Part shown: in pieces, positions 1-11,356 of the stretch | Layout of the letters: each line of letters begins with the position of its first letter | Numbering within the stretch: the first letter of the stretch is position 1 | NCBI GenBank assembly: GCA_947396885.1 | Contig: OX377204.1 | Location: 18,235,706 to 18,299,705 of the forward strand | Length of the DNA: 64,000 nt | Direction: 5' to 3' | Source: Heligmosomoides polygyrus polygyrus | Taxonomy: Eukaryota > Nematoda > Chromadorea > Rhabditida > Heligmosomidae | Notes under the pieces: model-generated | Told to the model about the DNA's origin: nothing | Seen by the model: the letters and a program-made list of their open reading frames with translations, nothing else | Databases searched by the model: none | Translations under genes and position numbers: made by a program

Positions 1-231
1 ATAACAGAGCTGCTAACCGACCTATGGGTATCCGAGAGTCGTCTAGATGTTGCCCACCCACGGGAAAAGCGGTGCCCTACGTGTTGAGCCTGTTTTCAGC
101 CTACATACCGTGTTGGTGGAACTCCAGCCGCCAGCTGGCCCTTCCCTCGTCCTTGATTCCACGTAAGTTCGACTGCTCCTGCTTTACATATTCAGGAAGC
201 ACAACAAAGCAAGCGATGCAGTAAGATTGAT

Positions 232-815
232 ATGTGACGTAGTGGGCCCTTTAACTGTCTTCTACGATACGGCAAAAGTACGGTTCCACAAGTGGTTCAC
301 AATTTGTTGACCAGACAACAAGCGGGTTCTTTAGGCAACGACACGAAGGCGCCAGAGACTGGAGAATTTGGAATGCCAATGTCGAAACCGAAACTACGTT
401 CTTCGAAGACAGTGCTCGACGATTGGTGGAACTTCAAAAGGATCATTCACTGGGAGCTGCCTACAGCAAACTTTAGTGTTACCGTCGAAACCTACGGCAA
501 GCAAATGGATCGCGGTAGCTAAACGTCGAAAACAGGGCAAGATCTTCTATCTGCACGACAACCCTCAACGTCACAATGCGAAAAACATCTATAAAAAACT
601 CCAAAGCATGGGATGACATGTACTGGCCCAGCCACCACATTAGCCAGACTTGGCTCCAACAGACTGCCATCTGTTTCGCTCGCTGTCTAACGAGTGAAAG
701 TTTAACGATATGGAACAACGCAAAAATAGCATCATCACTTTTTTCATCAAAATTCTAGGATTTCTGTAGAAGCCGTATCTAAACGATTCTCTATAAATGG
801 CAGTAGTAGTTGTTG
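232..815 (+). pseudogene. mariner transposase remnant
   Basis: Decayed mariner-family DNA transposase read in three frames on the plus strand. Around 400-480 a WWNFKRIIHWELP-like stretch matches the mariner block between the first and second catalytic aspartates. LHDNPQRHNA near 555-590 corresponds to the second-aspartate motif (usually HDNARPH). In the frame covering 620-700, PPH, a stop, then PDLAPTDCHLF corresponds to the third-aspartate motif. At least two frameshifts and several stops interrupt the frame, so it cannot make an active enzyme. I did not find clear terminal inverted repeats. It is a different and much older copy than the mariner at 41.3-50.3 kb. Confidence 0.75.
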
Positions 816-1660
816 CAAGCCGATTGTCCCAGTGCAGCTGCAGTGCTGCATGCACGTGGGACCTTAACCTGCCCCATGGGGCACCCGAAACTGCCAAGGC
901 CTAGTATCCGGGTGTATTGGTCCCATACCCTTAAGTATTCCTTCCAAAGTGGGAATTCCTCGGGTCCGTCCCTTCACTCCCAACTGCATTCACTCCTTCC
1001 AACCCTGAGCTGCAGCCAGCACGTTACCGTATTGAGACACTACCCGATATAAACTGATTGCCTGGTAGATAATGGCATTGCCCACGCGACGTTCATGCGG
1101 AGGGCCACGCGGGCTTCAGCCATGAGCACTCTGTCCCTCCGCAGGGACCCCGCGTGGGGATTATACAAGCGTAGCCAATGAATCCACAAATACACACGAT
1201 AATACCGACAATACCGAACAACTTTAGTGTATGAACCGATTCACCACATTCCCTCGATTCGCGCACTACGAACCAGCATAAATTTATTACACGCCACGAC
1301 GCCGACATGGGTGGAATATACGCGAGAGTCGATTACGCAATATGGGATAGGAAGTATAGCCGGACAGCGTGGAATGACAATTAAGGTAGAGACGCAGACA
1401 GCCTAGGCGCTTCACTGTAATGATTAACTTGGCGCCCTGAGTCCCGGCCACACTTAGGCCCCTGTTATACTCCCGCAGGAGCATCTGCGGAACGTCCGCG
1501 GACGAAGGGTGCACCGCAGACGGCGGGCGTGGCAGGCCGCGGCGATTGGCCAGGTGAGGGATCTCGGCGCGATTCCCGCCCTTCCGTGAATGCTCCCGCG
1601 GGAGTACAACTCAGGCCTTAGGCAGGGTCCCCATCCATTCGACTAGCAGTCGATGCTAGG
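816..1660. other. no gene recognised
   Basis: About 0.85 kb without any frame or repeat I can support. The short open frames on both strands have no recognisable motif and no splice-site pattern. Confidence 0.4.
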
Positions 1661-1724
1661 AGAGGAGATATGACTGTGGCCAGGCCTCGCAGGATAGCTC
1701 CGGCTGAACTGAATAGAGAGTATA

Positions 1725-2012
1725 GTTGTGCTTTTTCGAAATTTTATCGAACGAATGAACGATCGAATTTATTCGACGTCAAAAATTTCCAATCGAATGA
1801 TCAAGATAATTTATTCGATGTCGAAAATTTCCGAACGAATGAAACTCGATGTCGAAAATTTCCAAACGAGCGAATTTATTCGACGTCGAAAATTTTCGAA
1901 CGAATGAACGATCAAATTTATTCGACGTCGAGATTTTTCGAACGAATGAACGATCGAATTTATTCGATGTCGAAAATTTTCGAATGATCGAATAGTCGAA
2001 TAATTTGTTCGA
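1725..2012. repeat. ATTCGA-rich tandem array 1
   Basis: Degenerate tandem array with a unit of roughly 50 bp built on TTCGAACGAATGAACGATCG followed by AATTTATTCGACGTCGAAAA. About five units are visible, with point changes and small deletions. The unit is rich in TTCGAA and ATTCGAAT palindromes. The array starts just after AATAGAGAGTATAGTTGTGC. A closely similar lead-in occurs before the array at 28.47 kb, so the two loci belong to one repeat family. Confidence 0.75.
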
Positions 2013-2530
2013 ATGAACGAATCCTGCTATATACAAAAGAGTAGTGCGCGTGTGTTTCCGTACTTCAGTCCGTCCGTCACACTGGCGTATTGGCGAAAAT
2101 CAACAATTGATGGCGATCGACAGCGGCCCGAAGCTTCAGCTCTGGGGCAATCGAGGTCGCTGAACACGAATCTGAAGTTCGTTTATGGTGTATGGATCGT
2201 CACCAATCGATATGGATAAAATTATTTTTATATCGATTTTTTTATATCGATCTCTAGTTTAGCATGATTCTACTAAGATTTACTACTTCTTCATAAAAAC
2301 AACAGATCTTCGGAATCATATTCACGAACACAACAACTGCTTCACGTAAAAGCTAATATCTAATATTATCTAATATCCTCGAGTACTCTTTAGTGTTCTC
2401 CATAAGGTTATTTGCAATCCATGATTGAAGGTCGAACTACAAAAATGTCTGCCTTTGAAAAAAAAAGCTCACGGAAGCCCGTTTTCAACTAGAGTAAACC
2501 CTTGAGATTAAAAAGAGGTAGTAGTATTAC
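2013..2530. other. AT-rich stretch, no gene recognised
   Basis: AT-rich DNA with no frame longer than about 70 codons and no recognisable motif. Confidence 0.4.
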
Positions 2531-2621
2531 AACGTGAAGTACTACAAGGAATACTGGTGGAGGTCTAGAGCGAATTCCTCGCTCTAGATCTCCACCAGTA
2601 TTCCTCCTAGTACTTCACGTT
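2531..2621. repeat. long hairpin (inverted repeat)
   Basis: Left arm 2531-2572 and right arm 2580-2621 are reverse complements over about 42 bp with three or four mismatches, separated by a 7-base loop. Transcribed from either strand it would form a stem of microRNA-precursor size. It could equally be a small foldback element, and nothing shows that it is expressed. Confidence 0.7.
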
Positions 2622-3139
2622 GCATCAATTTCGCTGTCGGAGTCGTCAGATTCCAACTCGTTGTGCTCCTCGAGTTCACTTTCCGACGAGGTGATGGGTT
2701 CCAATTCTTGTTCGTCCTCCTCTTTCTCCCCGAAACTCGCGTACCTTCGCATTTGGCAGTTGTGGCATGCCATAGGTAGTTACGCCGTTTGTGCTTGCGA
2801 ATGGCAAACAACGTTCCGAGGCAAGAAACAGGATGAACTACACACTGCAGTTCCGAGCACAGAACTCTTCTGTGAGTGGGAAAGAGCTTTGAGTACAATA
2901 CTAATTGGAGTGGGCTGCGTCTTTACGATGTTACAACGAAGTGAAACAAGAAAATGTATCTAAATCAGCAACTTACGCGAGCTTTGCTGCTTAGCTAGCA
3001 GTAGTTACTGAATTCCTGGCGGTGGAAAGTTCCCTAAAATTGTTCTTTATCCTAGGAAACAGCAAAATAACAATAATGTGTACTGGGTAATAAATAAGCA
3101 ACACAGAAAAGGGTGCAAAGTTGCTTAGGGAGGGGTCAC

Positions 3140-3360
3140 CATGTGAGGTAGGGCGCAAATAGGGTCCGGGAGGTGGGTCACCATGCAGTACGGTCCTATT
3201 TGCTTTTTGAAACCGAAGTTTTCTGCAGCAATAGTGTATTTTATCCCTACAATGATCTGAGGTAGGCCATATATGATGTAACTGTACATACACATATTAC
3301 AAAGGCGTACAACCACTGACTAGGGTGAGACCCACCTGGACCCTATTTGCGCTTGAGGTA
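3140..3360. repeat. small foldback with GCAAATAGGGTCC arms
   Basis: GCGCAAATAGGGTCC followed by an AGGTGGGTC block near 3151-3180 recurs in reverse complement near 3328-3350. The same GCGCAAATAGGGTCCGGG block appears at about 23344 and, in diverged form, near 17890. This marks a dispersed short repeat. Confidence 0.5.
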
Positions 3361-3489
3361 GTCCTAAAACACATTTGATGTTGCACTAACTTAAGATTTT
3401 TACACCGCACTGGTGTGGTCAACCCCTTTGCTGAACTGATTTCTGATGCAAATGAGCATTCCGTTTTACGAAGGTGGAAACCACTGAAT

Positions 3490-5990
3490 GTAATGTGAAG
3501 ATAAGATGCGGTCACCTCAAGCTAGGACTGCACTGAAGCGTGTGCAATCTCGATTAGTGATGTCATTTGGCCAGACATTTTCTCTTCGTCCTCATTGGCA
3601 GATTTTGTCACTGAACGACGTTAGTATCCCATTTTCCTGTTTTAAAAGCAGCACTAGATCCATTTGGATGAGTTTTCCGCTTCAAATAGCTATTATAAAC
3701 AACCTACCCACGGCCTTAATGTTTTGAATATCTTATTAGCCTCACAACCTTGTATAATTTCAGCGGTACAAGTTCTTCCTCCTTTCAGTACTTCGGATCA
3801 CAACAGTGTACTTTTTACAATTTCTGAGGTAGAGGAAAATGTAGTACGAGAACATAGGGAGAGTAGGAACTTTTTTAAAGGTGACTACATATCTATAATC
3901 TCCGCTCTTGCTAAAATAGATTGGATTGCAATAAGTAATTCTTCCCACAATGTTGATGCTTTGTATACAAAAATTATTAGCATATTCCATCAACTTATAA
4001 GCAAATACGTGCCTTTATCGAGGCGTGGCGCAAACCGTGAAAAATACCCAAGAAGTCTGGTCCTGCTAAAGGCTAAAGTTGAGAGGCTGCACTATTCCGC
4101 TTCTTCTGTAAGAGACATTAGATACTCTAAATTCTCTCGGAAGCTTAAGAGGGCGTTAGCTAGATATCAGATAACCAAAGAAAAAGGGATCGCTTGTTGT
4201 GGTAGCCCAAAACGTTTCTTTAACTACTGCCAAAAGAAGTTAAGGCTGACTGAATGTATCCCAGACCTTATCAATGACAGTGGGTACATTCGAGATGATA
4301 GCGGTAAGTCCCAATTGTTTGCTCACTATTTCAAATCAGTTTACAAGCAACGAAGTGATACGAGTGATAGACTGCCTCCCGTAACCGACAGCGAATTGAA
4401 CTGGATAGATATCACGAGTGAAACAGTTTACAGCGTGCTGCGAAAGCTACCAAACAGAGTTTCCACATCGCCCGACCGGATTCCTTATATATTCCTAAAG
4501 AAGGCAGCTTTAGGGCTCGCCTCTCCTCTGACGATGCTTTTCAACCGACTTCTGTTACATGGCGAAGTACCGAAACTGTGGAAAATTGGTCTTGTACGTC
4601 CAGTCCTTAAAAAGGAACCAAAAAACGACGTCAATAATTACAGACCCATATGTCTTACCAGTTCAATTAGCAAGGTTATGGAGCGCATTTTGTGCAAAAA
4701 AATTACCGCTTACCTAAATGAAAATCATTTACTTCGAAAAGAACAACATGGGTTTCTTGAGCATAAATCAACTACTTCCGCCCTTATTTCCACCATCCCT
4801 TTATGGCACAGAGAATTAGATAGAGGAAACTATGTGTCTGTCTGCTACCTAGATTACGCAAAAGCTTTCGACTCTATCTCCATACCACTGCTGGTTAAAA
4901 AACTCTGCTCCTATGGGATTAAAGGTCAACTTTTGAAATTCCTGCGTTCTTTCCTTTCTGACCGGGTTCAGTCTGTAGTAATAAACGACAGCTTCTCCCC
5001 TTACTATCCCACACCAAGCGGCGTTCCTCAAGGAACGTGTTTGGGCCCTCTTTTGTTCATTATCTTCATTAACGACTTGCCCCGCGTTCTCCCGCCTGGT
5101 TGTTATTGTAGCATTTATGCCGACGACACCAAAATTTTTACGGTCAACGACTATCGGAAACTTCAAGACTCAATAGATGCCGTTGTAGAGTGGTCTAAGG
5201 CGTGGTCGTTAGAGATTTCTGCTCAAAAAACCGCTGTCATGACTTTAGGACGTTACCACCCTGATGTATCGTTTACCTTAGGGAGTGCTACTCTAACCTG
5301 CGTTAATAAGATACGAGACCTAGGCATTACCTATGACAAAAACCTCAGTTTTGAAGAATATATCCGCGAAAGTGCTAGCAAGGCGCTCAGATGTTCGAAC
5401 TTTATTCTAAGATCTTTCAGAATGCGTGATCCAGCGATGCTTTTCAGACTTTTTGCCTTGTATGTAAGGCCGCTGTTAGAGTATTGCTCACCGATATGGT
5501 CACCACAAAAGAGAGCGCATATAGCTGAAATTGAAAAAGTCCAGAAAAGTTTCACATATCGCTGCTTTAGTAGGTGCGGTCAATTAGGCCTTTCTTACGA
5601 AGAGCGGTTGTCTAGACTTAATGCCGATACTTTAGAATTCCGGCGTAAGATTGCAGACTTTACACTGATGTATAAACTGACAACAAGCGAGATTAATCTT
5701 AGCATTTCCGACCTTTTCGAGACCTCGCAGACCATCGGTAAATTGAGGGGCCACCCATTCCGTATAAGACCAGAAAAACCTAACTCGACTGGCTATGAAG
5801 GCTCTTTCCTTGTTCGAAGAGTTGCAGAGTGGAATAATCTACATCCTGATCTGTTCATACATAGGAAGTCTTGCACATTTCAGACCCGTTTGGCCCAGCA
5901 ACTAAGACAACTAAGGGATGATGCCTCTACATTGACTAATTGATGTGCACTGAACTGAGATCTCAATAGGCCTCACGAGCCATAGCACAG
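3490..5990 (+). mobile_element. CR1-like LINE, 5'-damaged
   Basis: Non-LTR retrotransposon on the plus strand. The end of the apurinic-type endonuclease (STSDHNSV at about 3795-3820) is joined to a full reverse-transcriptase region. In-frame stops, including TAG at 3655-3657, cut the endonuclease off from anything upstream, and the first part of the endonuclease is not recognisable. The 3' end lies after 5943. I could not define a target-site duplication. Confidence 0.75.
3658..5943 (+). CDS. LINE reverse transcriptase (CR1-like), C-terminal polyprotein part
   Basis: An open frame of about 760 codons encoding the endonuclease end and reverse transcriptase of a non-LTR retrotransposon. It would copy element RNA into DNA at a nicked target. 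Visible motifs in order are STSDHNSV (end of endonuclease, about residue 45), LRKLPNRVSTSPDRIP, NYRPICLTSSISKVMERI, QHGFLEHKSTTSA, LDYAKAFDSI (first catalytic Asp), PSGVPQGTCLGPLLFIIFIN and IYADDTKIF (catalytic YADD), followed by a thumb and a C-terminal region. The frame is intact and begins directly after a TAG, so there is no credible start codon; the product depends on the missing upstream part. The LDYAKAFDS, SGVPQG and YADDTK combination is the CR1/jockey style rather than RTE. Clade assignment is by eye. Confidence 0.8.
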   Translation: MHLDEFSASNSYYKQPTHGLNVLNILLASQPCIISAVQVLPPFSTSDHNSVLFTISEVEENVVREHRESRNFFKGDYISIISALAKIDWIAISNSSHNVDALYTKIISIFHQLISKYVPLSRRGANREKYPRSLVLLKAKVERLHYSASSVRDIRYSKFSRKLKRALARYQITKEKGIACCGSPKRFFNYCQKKLRLTECIPDLINDSGYIRDDSGKSQLFAHYFKSVYKQRSDTSDRLPPVTDSELNWIDITSETVYSVLRKLPNRVSTSPDRIPYIFLKKAALGLASPLTMLFNRLLLHGEVPKLWKIGLVRPVLKKEPKNDVNNYRPICLTSSISKVMERILCKKITAYLNENHLLRKEQHGFLEHKSTTSALISTIPLWHRELDRGNYVSVCYLDYAKAFDSISIPLLVKKLCSYGIKGQLLKFLRSFLSDRVQSVVINDSFSPYYPTPSGVPQGTCLGPLLFIIFINDLPRVLPPGCYCSIYADDTKIFTVNDYRKLQDSIDAVVEWSKAWSLEISAQKTAVMTLGRYHPDVSFTLGSATLTCVNKIRDLGITYDKNLSFEEYIRESASKALRCSNFILRSFRMRDPAMLFRLFALYVRPLLEYCSPIWSPQKRAHIAEIEKVQKSFTYRCFSRCGQLGLSYEERLSRLNADTLEFRRKIADFTLMYKLTTSEINLSISDLFETSQTIGKLRGHPFRIRPEKPNSTGYEGSFLVRRVAEWNNLHPDLFIHRKSCTFQTRLAQQLRQLRDDASTLTN

Positions 5991-8170
5991 CTATAGCTAC
6001 ACTGTAGTTGGTGAACCCTATGTCCACTTGAGCGCCTCCGCACTAACTGCCATCCCGTGCACAATGGCGCAGCGTGCGTGCGCGCTGTCTTGGCGCGCTA
6101 TAACGGGAGCGCAGTCCCCTGTGTAGCGACCTGCTAACAATTTATTGACATGGGATATCGCAGCGTCTTTTCGCATCTTCTTCGTTAATTCCTCCGCGGT
6201 CGAGCGTTGCTGCTTGGGGTTCCGAGTCGATCGTGTCCCTTCCGTGGCTGTGGTGGTGGTCCGGGGTCGTGGCGCTCCGCCTGCGGTCCGTTGTGAGAAG
6301 CGTGGTGAGAGCCGATGCAGGAGACGTACGGCATCCTACTTGACGGCCCTTATATGCTACTTCAGAAGATTCTAGAAAGATCAGTGGCCAAGTGATAGAG
6401 TCATAGGTCAAAATGTAACGTCATTGGGGCCAACTGTGGTAATAGTGCTGTGCAATTACCGTTCCATTCCAGATATGAGCTCAACCGCCAAGTTGCCAGA
6501 TGGTTCAGCCAGGCGTTCAACGATGCTGTCTTCCGGAACACGTCAATGCTCTTATTTCCATTGAAATATCCCACTTCTGGCTGCATTCACAAGTACCGAA
6601 CTAGCTCAGCTATATCTGATCTCTCAATGTATAGCGTAGTGTACCTCATTCTCCCGATATCGCTCCCTATAAAAAACAAACCTTTGCTGTTGTACAAATT
6701 GTGCAATGTGGAGCGTTTTTTTTTACGAACTTTAATGCCTGATACACTGGACTTTTCGAATCTTATGTCGATCACCTTGCGAGAGTTGGAAATGGCTTAT
6801 GACCTCCCATCAGGGTAGCCTACTGGGGTGCGTACCATCTTCCCTTGTCTACACTTAAAAGGTCCACCCCACATAGGCTACAGCTAGTCTGGCACCTATG
6901 GTTGTAGTATCGTAAGCCCTTTGCTTCGCCTCGCAGTATTCCTTTCTTCACGCGCACGGTTTATTAACTGTCTCACCAAGTACAAGAAGCCACCATTTTC
7001 CACATGCGCGATGTGTGCATCAGTAAAGTCCTCTGTTTCCCCCATCTTCATCAATTGCTCGCGAATCCTGCCCACTTTTCTTGTCTTTTCTTTCTCATTT
7101 TCCCCTTTCTCTTATTCCATGTCATCTTTCATTAGCCAATTGAATTTGCTTCTTCTGCGATTTTTCTCCCCTTGTAGTGAATGGCTCGAATTGGCAATAA
7201 ATAAATAAATAAATAAATAAATTATGGAAAAGAAAAATTGTGCGATGGAGATAAGTAAAAATCTGATAGCCTTGTAAAGTATAAAAAAGATATTATATAT
7301 TACAAAAGCATTGCAAAAGGATGTACCAGTGCAAGATGAGGAGAACATGTTGGTCTGAGTAGATAACCTCATTCAATCTGGTTGTAGGCAAAAGTCCACT
7401 CAGAGCCGTTTCTTAATGTTCACAAAAGGACATGCAGTGTTCCTTGTCATCAGCGGTTGTATCGATTTCAGCTCATTGGCCTCATAATCCGAAACGGAAA
7501 ATAAGCAATAAGTGGAAAACAGCGATGTCTCCTAAAAGCAGGAGCGCCCGCAGATTTGGTTCGCGCCTTCGCGGTCGAGTAGTACCACCGCGAAACTATT
7601 TGAATCGGGCGATTTTCAGGTAATCTGTCAAGTGCATCGACCGCTAGAGGTTACGGGTTTTTTGTCATGTGGCGCAAATCCATCTTTCCGGCTGCAGGTT
7701 TATGGGGAGCAAGCTGAACATACAAAAGCGCGCGGCGGCAGCGGCGACTGCTGCGACAAGCGCGACGTCTACATAGTGTGTGTTGCTGCACTCACGGATT
7801 CTAATGCTATTGTAACTGCATAAACCTCTTTTGCTGCCCCTGCTCAGCTATTTGAGAGTCCTACCGTGCACTTATTCAAAGAAAATCGATATTTCGAGAA
7901 GGAATTGGATGACCTAATCGAAGAAATGTTGTTGTTTGTTGTTTTCAGTTGTTTCCATTGTGAAAAGATTTAGAGTGCCTTTGTGAAAAGAAGCTCCATT
8001 TCTTAAAGCCACATATATAGATACAATATAGCATACCTCGGGAGTTTGTTAGAGCTCCATTTTCCCCCTGACAGCCCACCCAGAGAGCCCTGCGTCAGTG
8101 GCGGTTCGCCGCACGTGCGACAGAGGCCGCTGCGGGCGCGACCAAAATCTGTATGTTCGTACTACCATCC
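5991..8170. other. no gene recognised
   Basis: About 2.2 kb with only short open frames lacking motifs. A CpG-rich patch near 6060-6330 and an AT-rich stretch near 7200-7330 are the only compositional features seen. Confidence 0.35.
7195..7224. repeat. (AAAT)n microsatellite
   Basis: Seven or so consecutive AAAT units. Confidence 0.9.
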
Positions 8171-8177
8171 AGGTTTA

Positions 8178-8455
8178 TCCGATATTCGAATAAAATTATT
8201 CGATCGAATAGAGTTTGACTATTCGATTCGAATAATATTCGAATATGGCTCCCTTCGATGTTCGAATTTTAACGAATATTCGACTTTTGAAAATCATCGA
8301 TAATCGAATTCGAACGAGTATTCGACTTCTCAAAATCATCGATAATCGAATTCGAACGAATATTCGAAAATCTAGAAAACCGAATGATCGAATAATTCGA
8401 ATGAATATTCGAATAAATTATTCGAATAATTATTCGAATATATTCATTTGGGCAC
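8178..8455. repeat. ATTCGAA-rich array 2
   Basis: Dense overlapping ATTCGAAT, TATTCGAATA and TCGATAATCGA palindromes. An approximately 50-bp segment is duplicated (GAGTATTCGACTTCT and ATCATCGATAATCGAATTCG blocks around 8280-8380). It is the same word family as the arrays at 1.73 and 28.47 kb. Confidence 0.7.
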
Positions 8456-9220
8456 AAATATAATAGAGAGGAGCTGACGAACGGGCGACGCCTCAAAGGC
8501 GTGTCCCCGATCGCGGTCGGTGCAGGCCTAGACTGAGCCGCCGACTATGCGCGGGAGTGGGTAAGGCCTGCTCAAGTGTGCGCGCTCCGCCTCCTGGATC
8601 AATGCCGGGGGCAGGCACGCCTCATCGGAGTTCATCGGATCGTGGACGCCTGTGGAAGACCAAAAGGCTGCGAAGGTCGCGAGTGGCGACAGTAGTAGAT
8701 AAAGGTTAGATGTTGATTGCATCGACAAAGGGTTAAATACACTCGAAACATTTTTTTGAAGTGGCTGGAAACTTTTGCACCAATCTATTGGAAAGGTGTC
8801 GTCTTTTCCGTGTAGCTTCCAATAGCCTCCAGTTTATTCCTGTATTAAAATGCATCTGGACGTCTTTGCATCAAAATGTACGACGAGCCTAAACCGCACT
8901 CCACACATTGTCTATCAAGTTAAGAAGCGTGCATCTAGTCGTACTGGCACAAGACTGCCAGGCTGAAGTTAACTCTCGCACGTGAGCACAGAGTGAAAAC
9001 TTCAGAAACGATTGCAGGTAAAGCGATTTAAAGCGGAGGTTTAGACGTGCGGTTGTGTAGTGTTTTCCAAAAAAAAAAGTAATTTTGATTGCCCCGATGA
9101 GTACAGACACTTCCAGATTTATTTGAGGAATGATAAATGAAGTTGCGATCTGGGTCTGTAACTGTTTGAATTACTGTTTTACGCAGTATTTAAACGACAT
9201 AACGCTGATTCTTCATGAAT
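8456..9220. other. no gene recognised
   Basis: No supported frame. TTTATT at 9222-9227 is a possible AATAAA signal for the minus-strand gene that ends at 9353. Confidence 0.35.
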
Positions 9221-9352
9221 ATTTATTCGGAAGCAAGGACGCTGCAGGGGCACATATCAGTTGGTTTTCAGTGGCGAATAGGACTATCTAGCTACAGACG
9301 AGAAGCTTCTTTAGCATTTCAACTCTAGTTTAGTTGAACCAACAGTAGAAAA

Positions 9353-11097
9353 TTATGTCTTCTTTGCTATCGTTGGTTTCTTTTCAGCTATCTTTTCTTT
9401 TGTTATCATCGGTTGGGATGGAGTAGCTGCAGAACGCTGTGTCGTTGTAGGCAATATTCCTTTATTTACGGGATTTTTCTTTGTCTCCAACTTCTTGGGC
9501 TTCTTTGTGGACGTGACTGATGTTCTCAGTCCTCCAATACTCGTGCTCCTCTTCTGTTCTTGATATGATTTTGTTGTTACTTTTCCACTGTCGTTCAATG
9601 TCGACTGCTGCTTAGAATTGGGGAGCGTTTTAGTAATGGATGGCTTTGGTTCTTTCGATCCAGCAAGTATGTTAGCCGGGAGCACATTGCTAAAAGTTTA
9701 GCCTATCATTACGACTGAAAGTGAAAAAACAAACACAGTCTATGACGTCGATAGACTCACCACGCCTCGACGTACATGTTCTGGTATCGAAAGACAGCAC
9801 ATGCCAGTGTTTTGAAACGATTTGACTGCAGCTGCCATTCTTTGTTTAACTGGAGTGCCACAGATCCCTTAAAAAAGTACTTTTGCAACGCAAAAAAGTC
9901 TCCTTGATTTGCCTGTCAAACTTTAAAAAAGGTTTCGTGAACTAATCAAATTCATGCTACCAGTTTCAGGCGATGAACAAAGCGCTCGAAGTGGGCTCCT
10001 CTATGATAGTTTGCCAAACCCGGTTATCGATAGAATGTTATAGCAATTTCAACTATAGGAATACCTATGTTTTGCTTCACTATAGCAGCTACGGAGGCCA
10101 ACAAAGAAAATGATCGGCTTAAAAGGGAAGGAAGTTGAGCAAAGAATTTTAATGAGCTGCAGTCACTCTCATACTTCAGAACCTTGCTTGCGGGTCTCCC
10201 TTGGAAATCTATCCTAACAAGTGCCTCTTTTAAATCGGCAGCAGGGCTCGGCGAGGCTGGATGGTGATCTTTTCTGATGGTGTTGTACATACATCTCGTC
10301 GCCGAAAAAGAATCGCTAGGATTATACTAGCAGAGCGACACGACAACGTGACGGCTCATCGCTATGCAAGCAAGTGCGACATGATCCGTGCAGGACGGCG
10401 CTAAACAGCGGGCGTGGTCAGAAAAAAGTATAAATTGCGGATCCGTGAAGACATCGACGTCGACTGCTCCGCCGCTGCACCTGAATATGAGAATCTGACA
10501 GCACGATAGCATCGCCGCGTCGGATATGAATGAACCGGCTGATGGGATCCACGTCCGTGCGCTAGTAGAGGTCAATCAAAAACAGTTACTCGCGTTATCG
10601 CTGGGGCTTCATGCCGCAACAGCAGTACACTATGGCATGAAGTCTCTACAGTTCCTGTTGAGCCTCGTGGAGAAAGTAGCGAACTGTTCATGTTTAGTCT
10701 CAAAACGCTAAAACGAAGCATGACCAATAGTAACATACGAGGAGCAGTTGCTCAGCTACTCAGATAAAGAATCGCGGTCACTGAATGACATTTTTTCACT
10801 CACTCTCTTTAAAACAATTTCGAGGTTCCTTCTGACAGCGCTTCTAACAGACGACGGCCTGAGTAGGGAGTACGATGGTCTTGTATAAGGGCGGTAGTTA
10901 GGGAAGCTGTACAGATTGTAAGAGTAGCGACGTGGATAGGACCATTGGGCACTAAAATGTAGTGTTCCAGGCACCTCAATCAATCATTGGGACATCGTAA
11001 CTTCAAAAATTCAAAAACAAAACCTTCTTGGCTATCACTTTATCGCCCACCTACAGAATAGCACAACAGCAGTGACAAAGAGCACAAGACGGCGCAT
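9353..11097 (-). CDS. unrecognised secreted protein, four exons (copy 1)
   Basis: Function unknown. My splice model on the minus strand is exon 1 11097-11051, exon 2 10951-10804, exon 3 9867-9761 and exon 4 9689-9353, giving 212 aa. Exon 1 starts MRRLVLFVTAVVLFC, a signal peptide. Exon 2 encodes a Tyr/Pro/Arg-rich stretch starting AQWSYPRRYSYN and ending RRNLEIVLKR. Exon 3 (107 nt) encodes GSVALQLNKEWQLQSNRF and then CAVFRYQNMYVEAC. Exon 4 is a Lys/Ser/Thr-rich tail. Acceptors are ACATTTTAG, TTTTTTAAG and AACTTTTAG; donors are GTGGGC, GTGAGT and GTGAGT. Phases (2, 0, 2) agree throughout. A paralogue at 26467-28048 has the same four exons, the same phases and the same 47-nt and 107-nt exon lengths. 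That conservation is the main support. Exon 4 is compositionally biased and least certain at its end. Confidence 0.65.
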
Positions 11098-11130
11098 GTT
11101 TGGATAAATGCTTTTTGCGTAGGGTCGAGC

Positions 11131-11143
11131 GCATTTTATAAAA
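11131..11143 (-). promoter_or_regulatory. TATA box of secreted-protein gene, copy 1
   Basis: The minus strand reads TTTATAAAATGC here, about 35-45 nt before the ATG at 11097. The paralogue at 28 kb has TATAAAATGC at nearly the same distance from its ATG. Confidence 0.5.
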
Positions 11144-11356
11144 CGCTGCGACCTTATTTTCATGCCATTAGGCGTGAAGATGCCTTCCATATCCAACGCG
11201 ATATCATGTATAGCCATTATATCAATTGTACATTGCCATCACCAGTGTTGCGAAGACTGAAATACAGATTAAGCCATCTGTACCAAGGGCATTTATGAGG
11301 CTATATAAAAACAAATATTGGTTGGTAACGATACAACGTTTATTACAAATTTGATA

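Noticed and set aside
9761..9850. Alternative frame MAAAVKSFQNTGMCCLSIPE in exon 3 of the secreted-protein gene
   Set aside because: Open, but not conserved in the paralogue, whereas the chosen frame aligns without gaps over all 36 residues.
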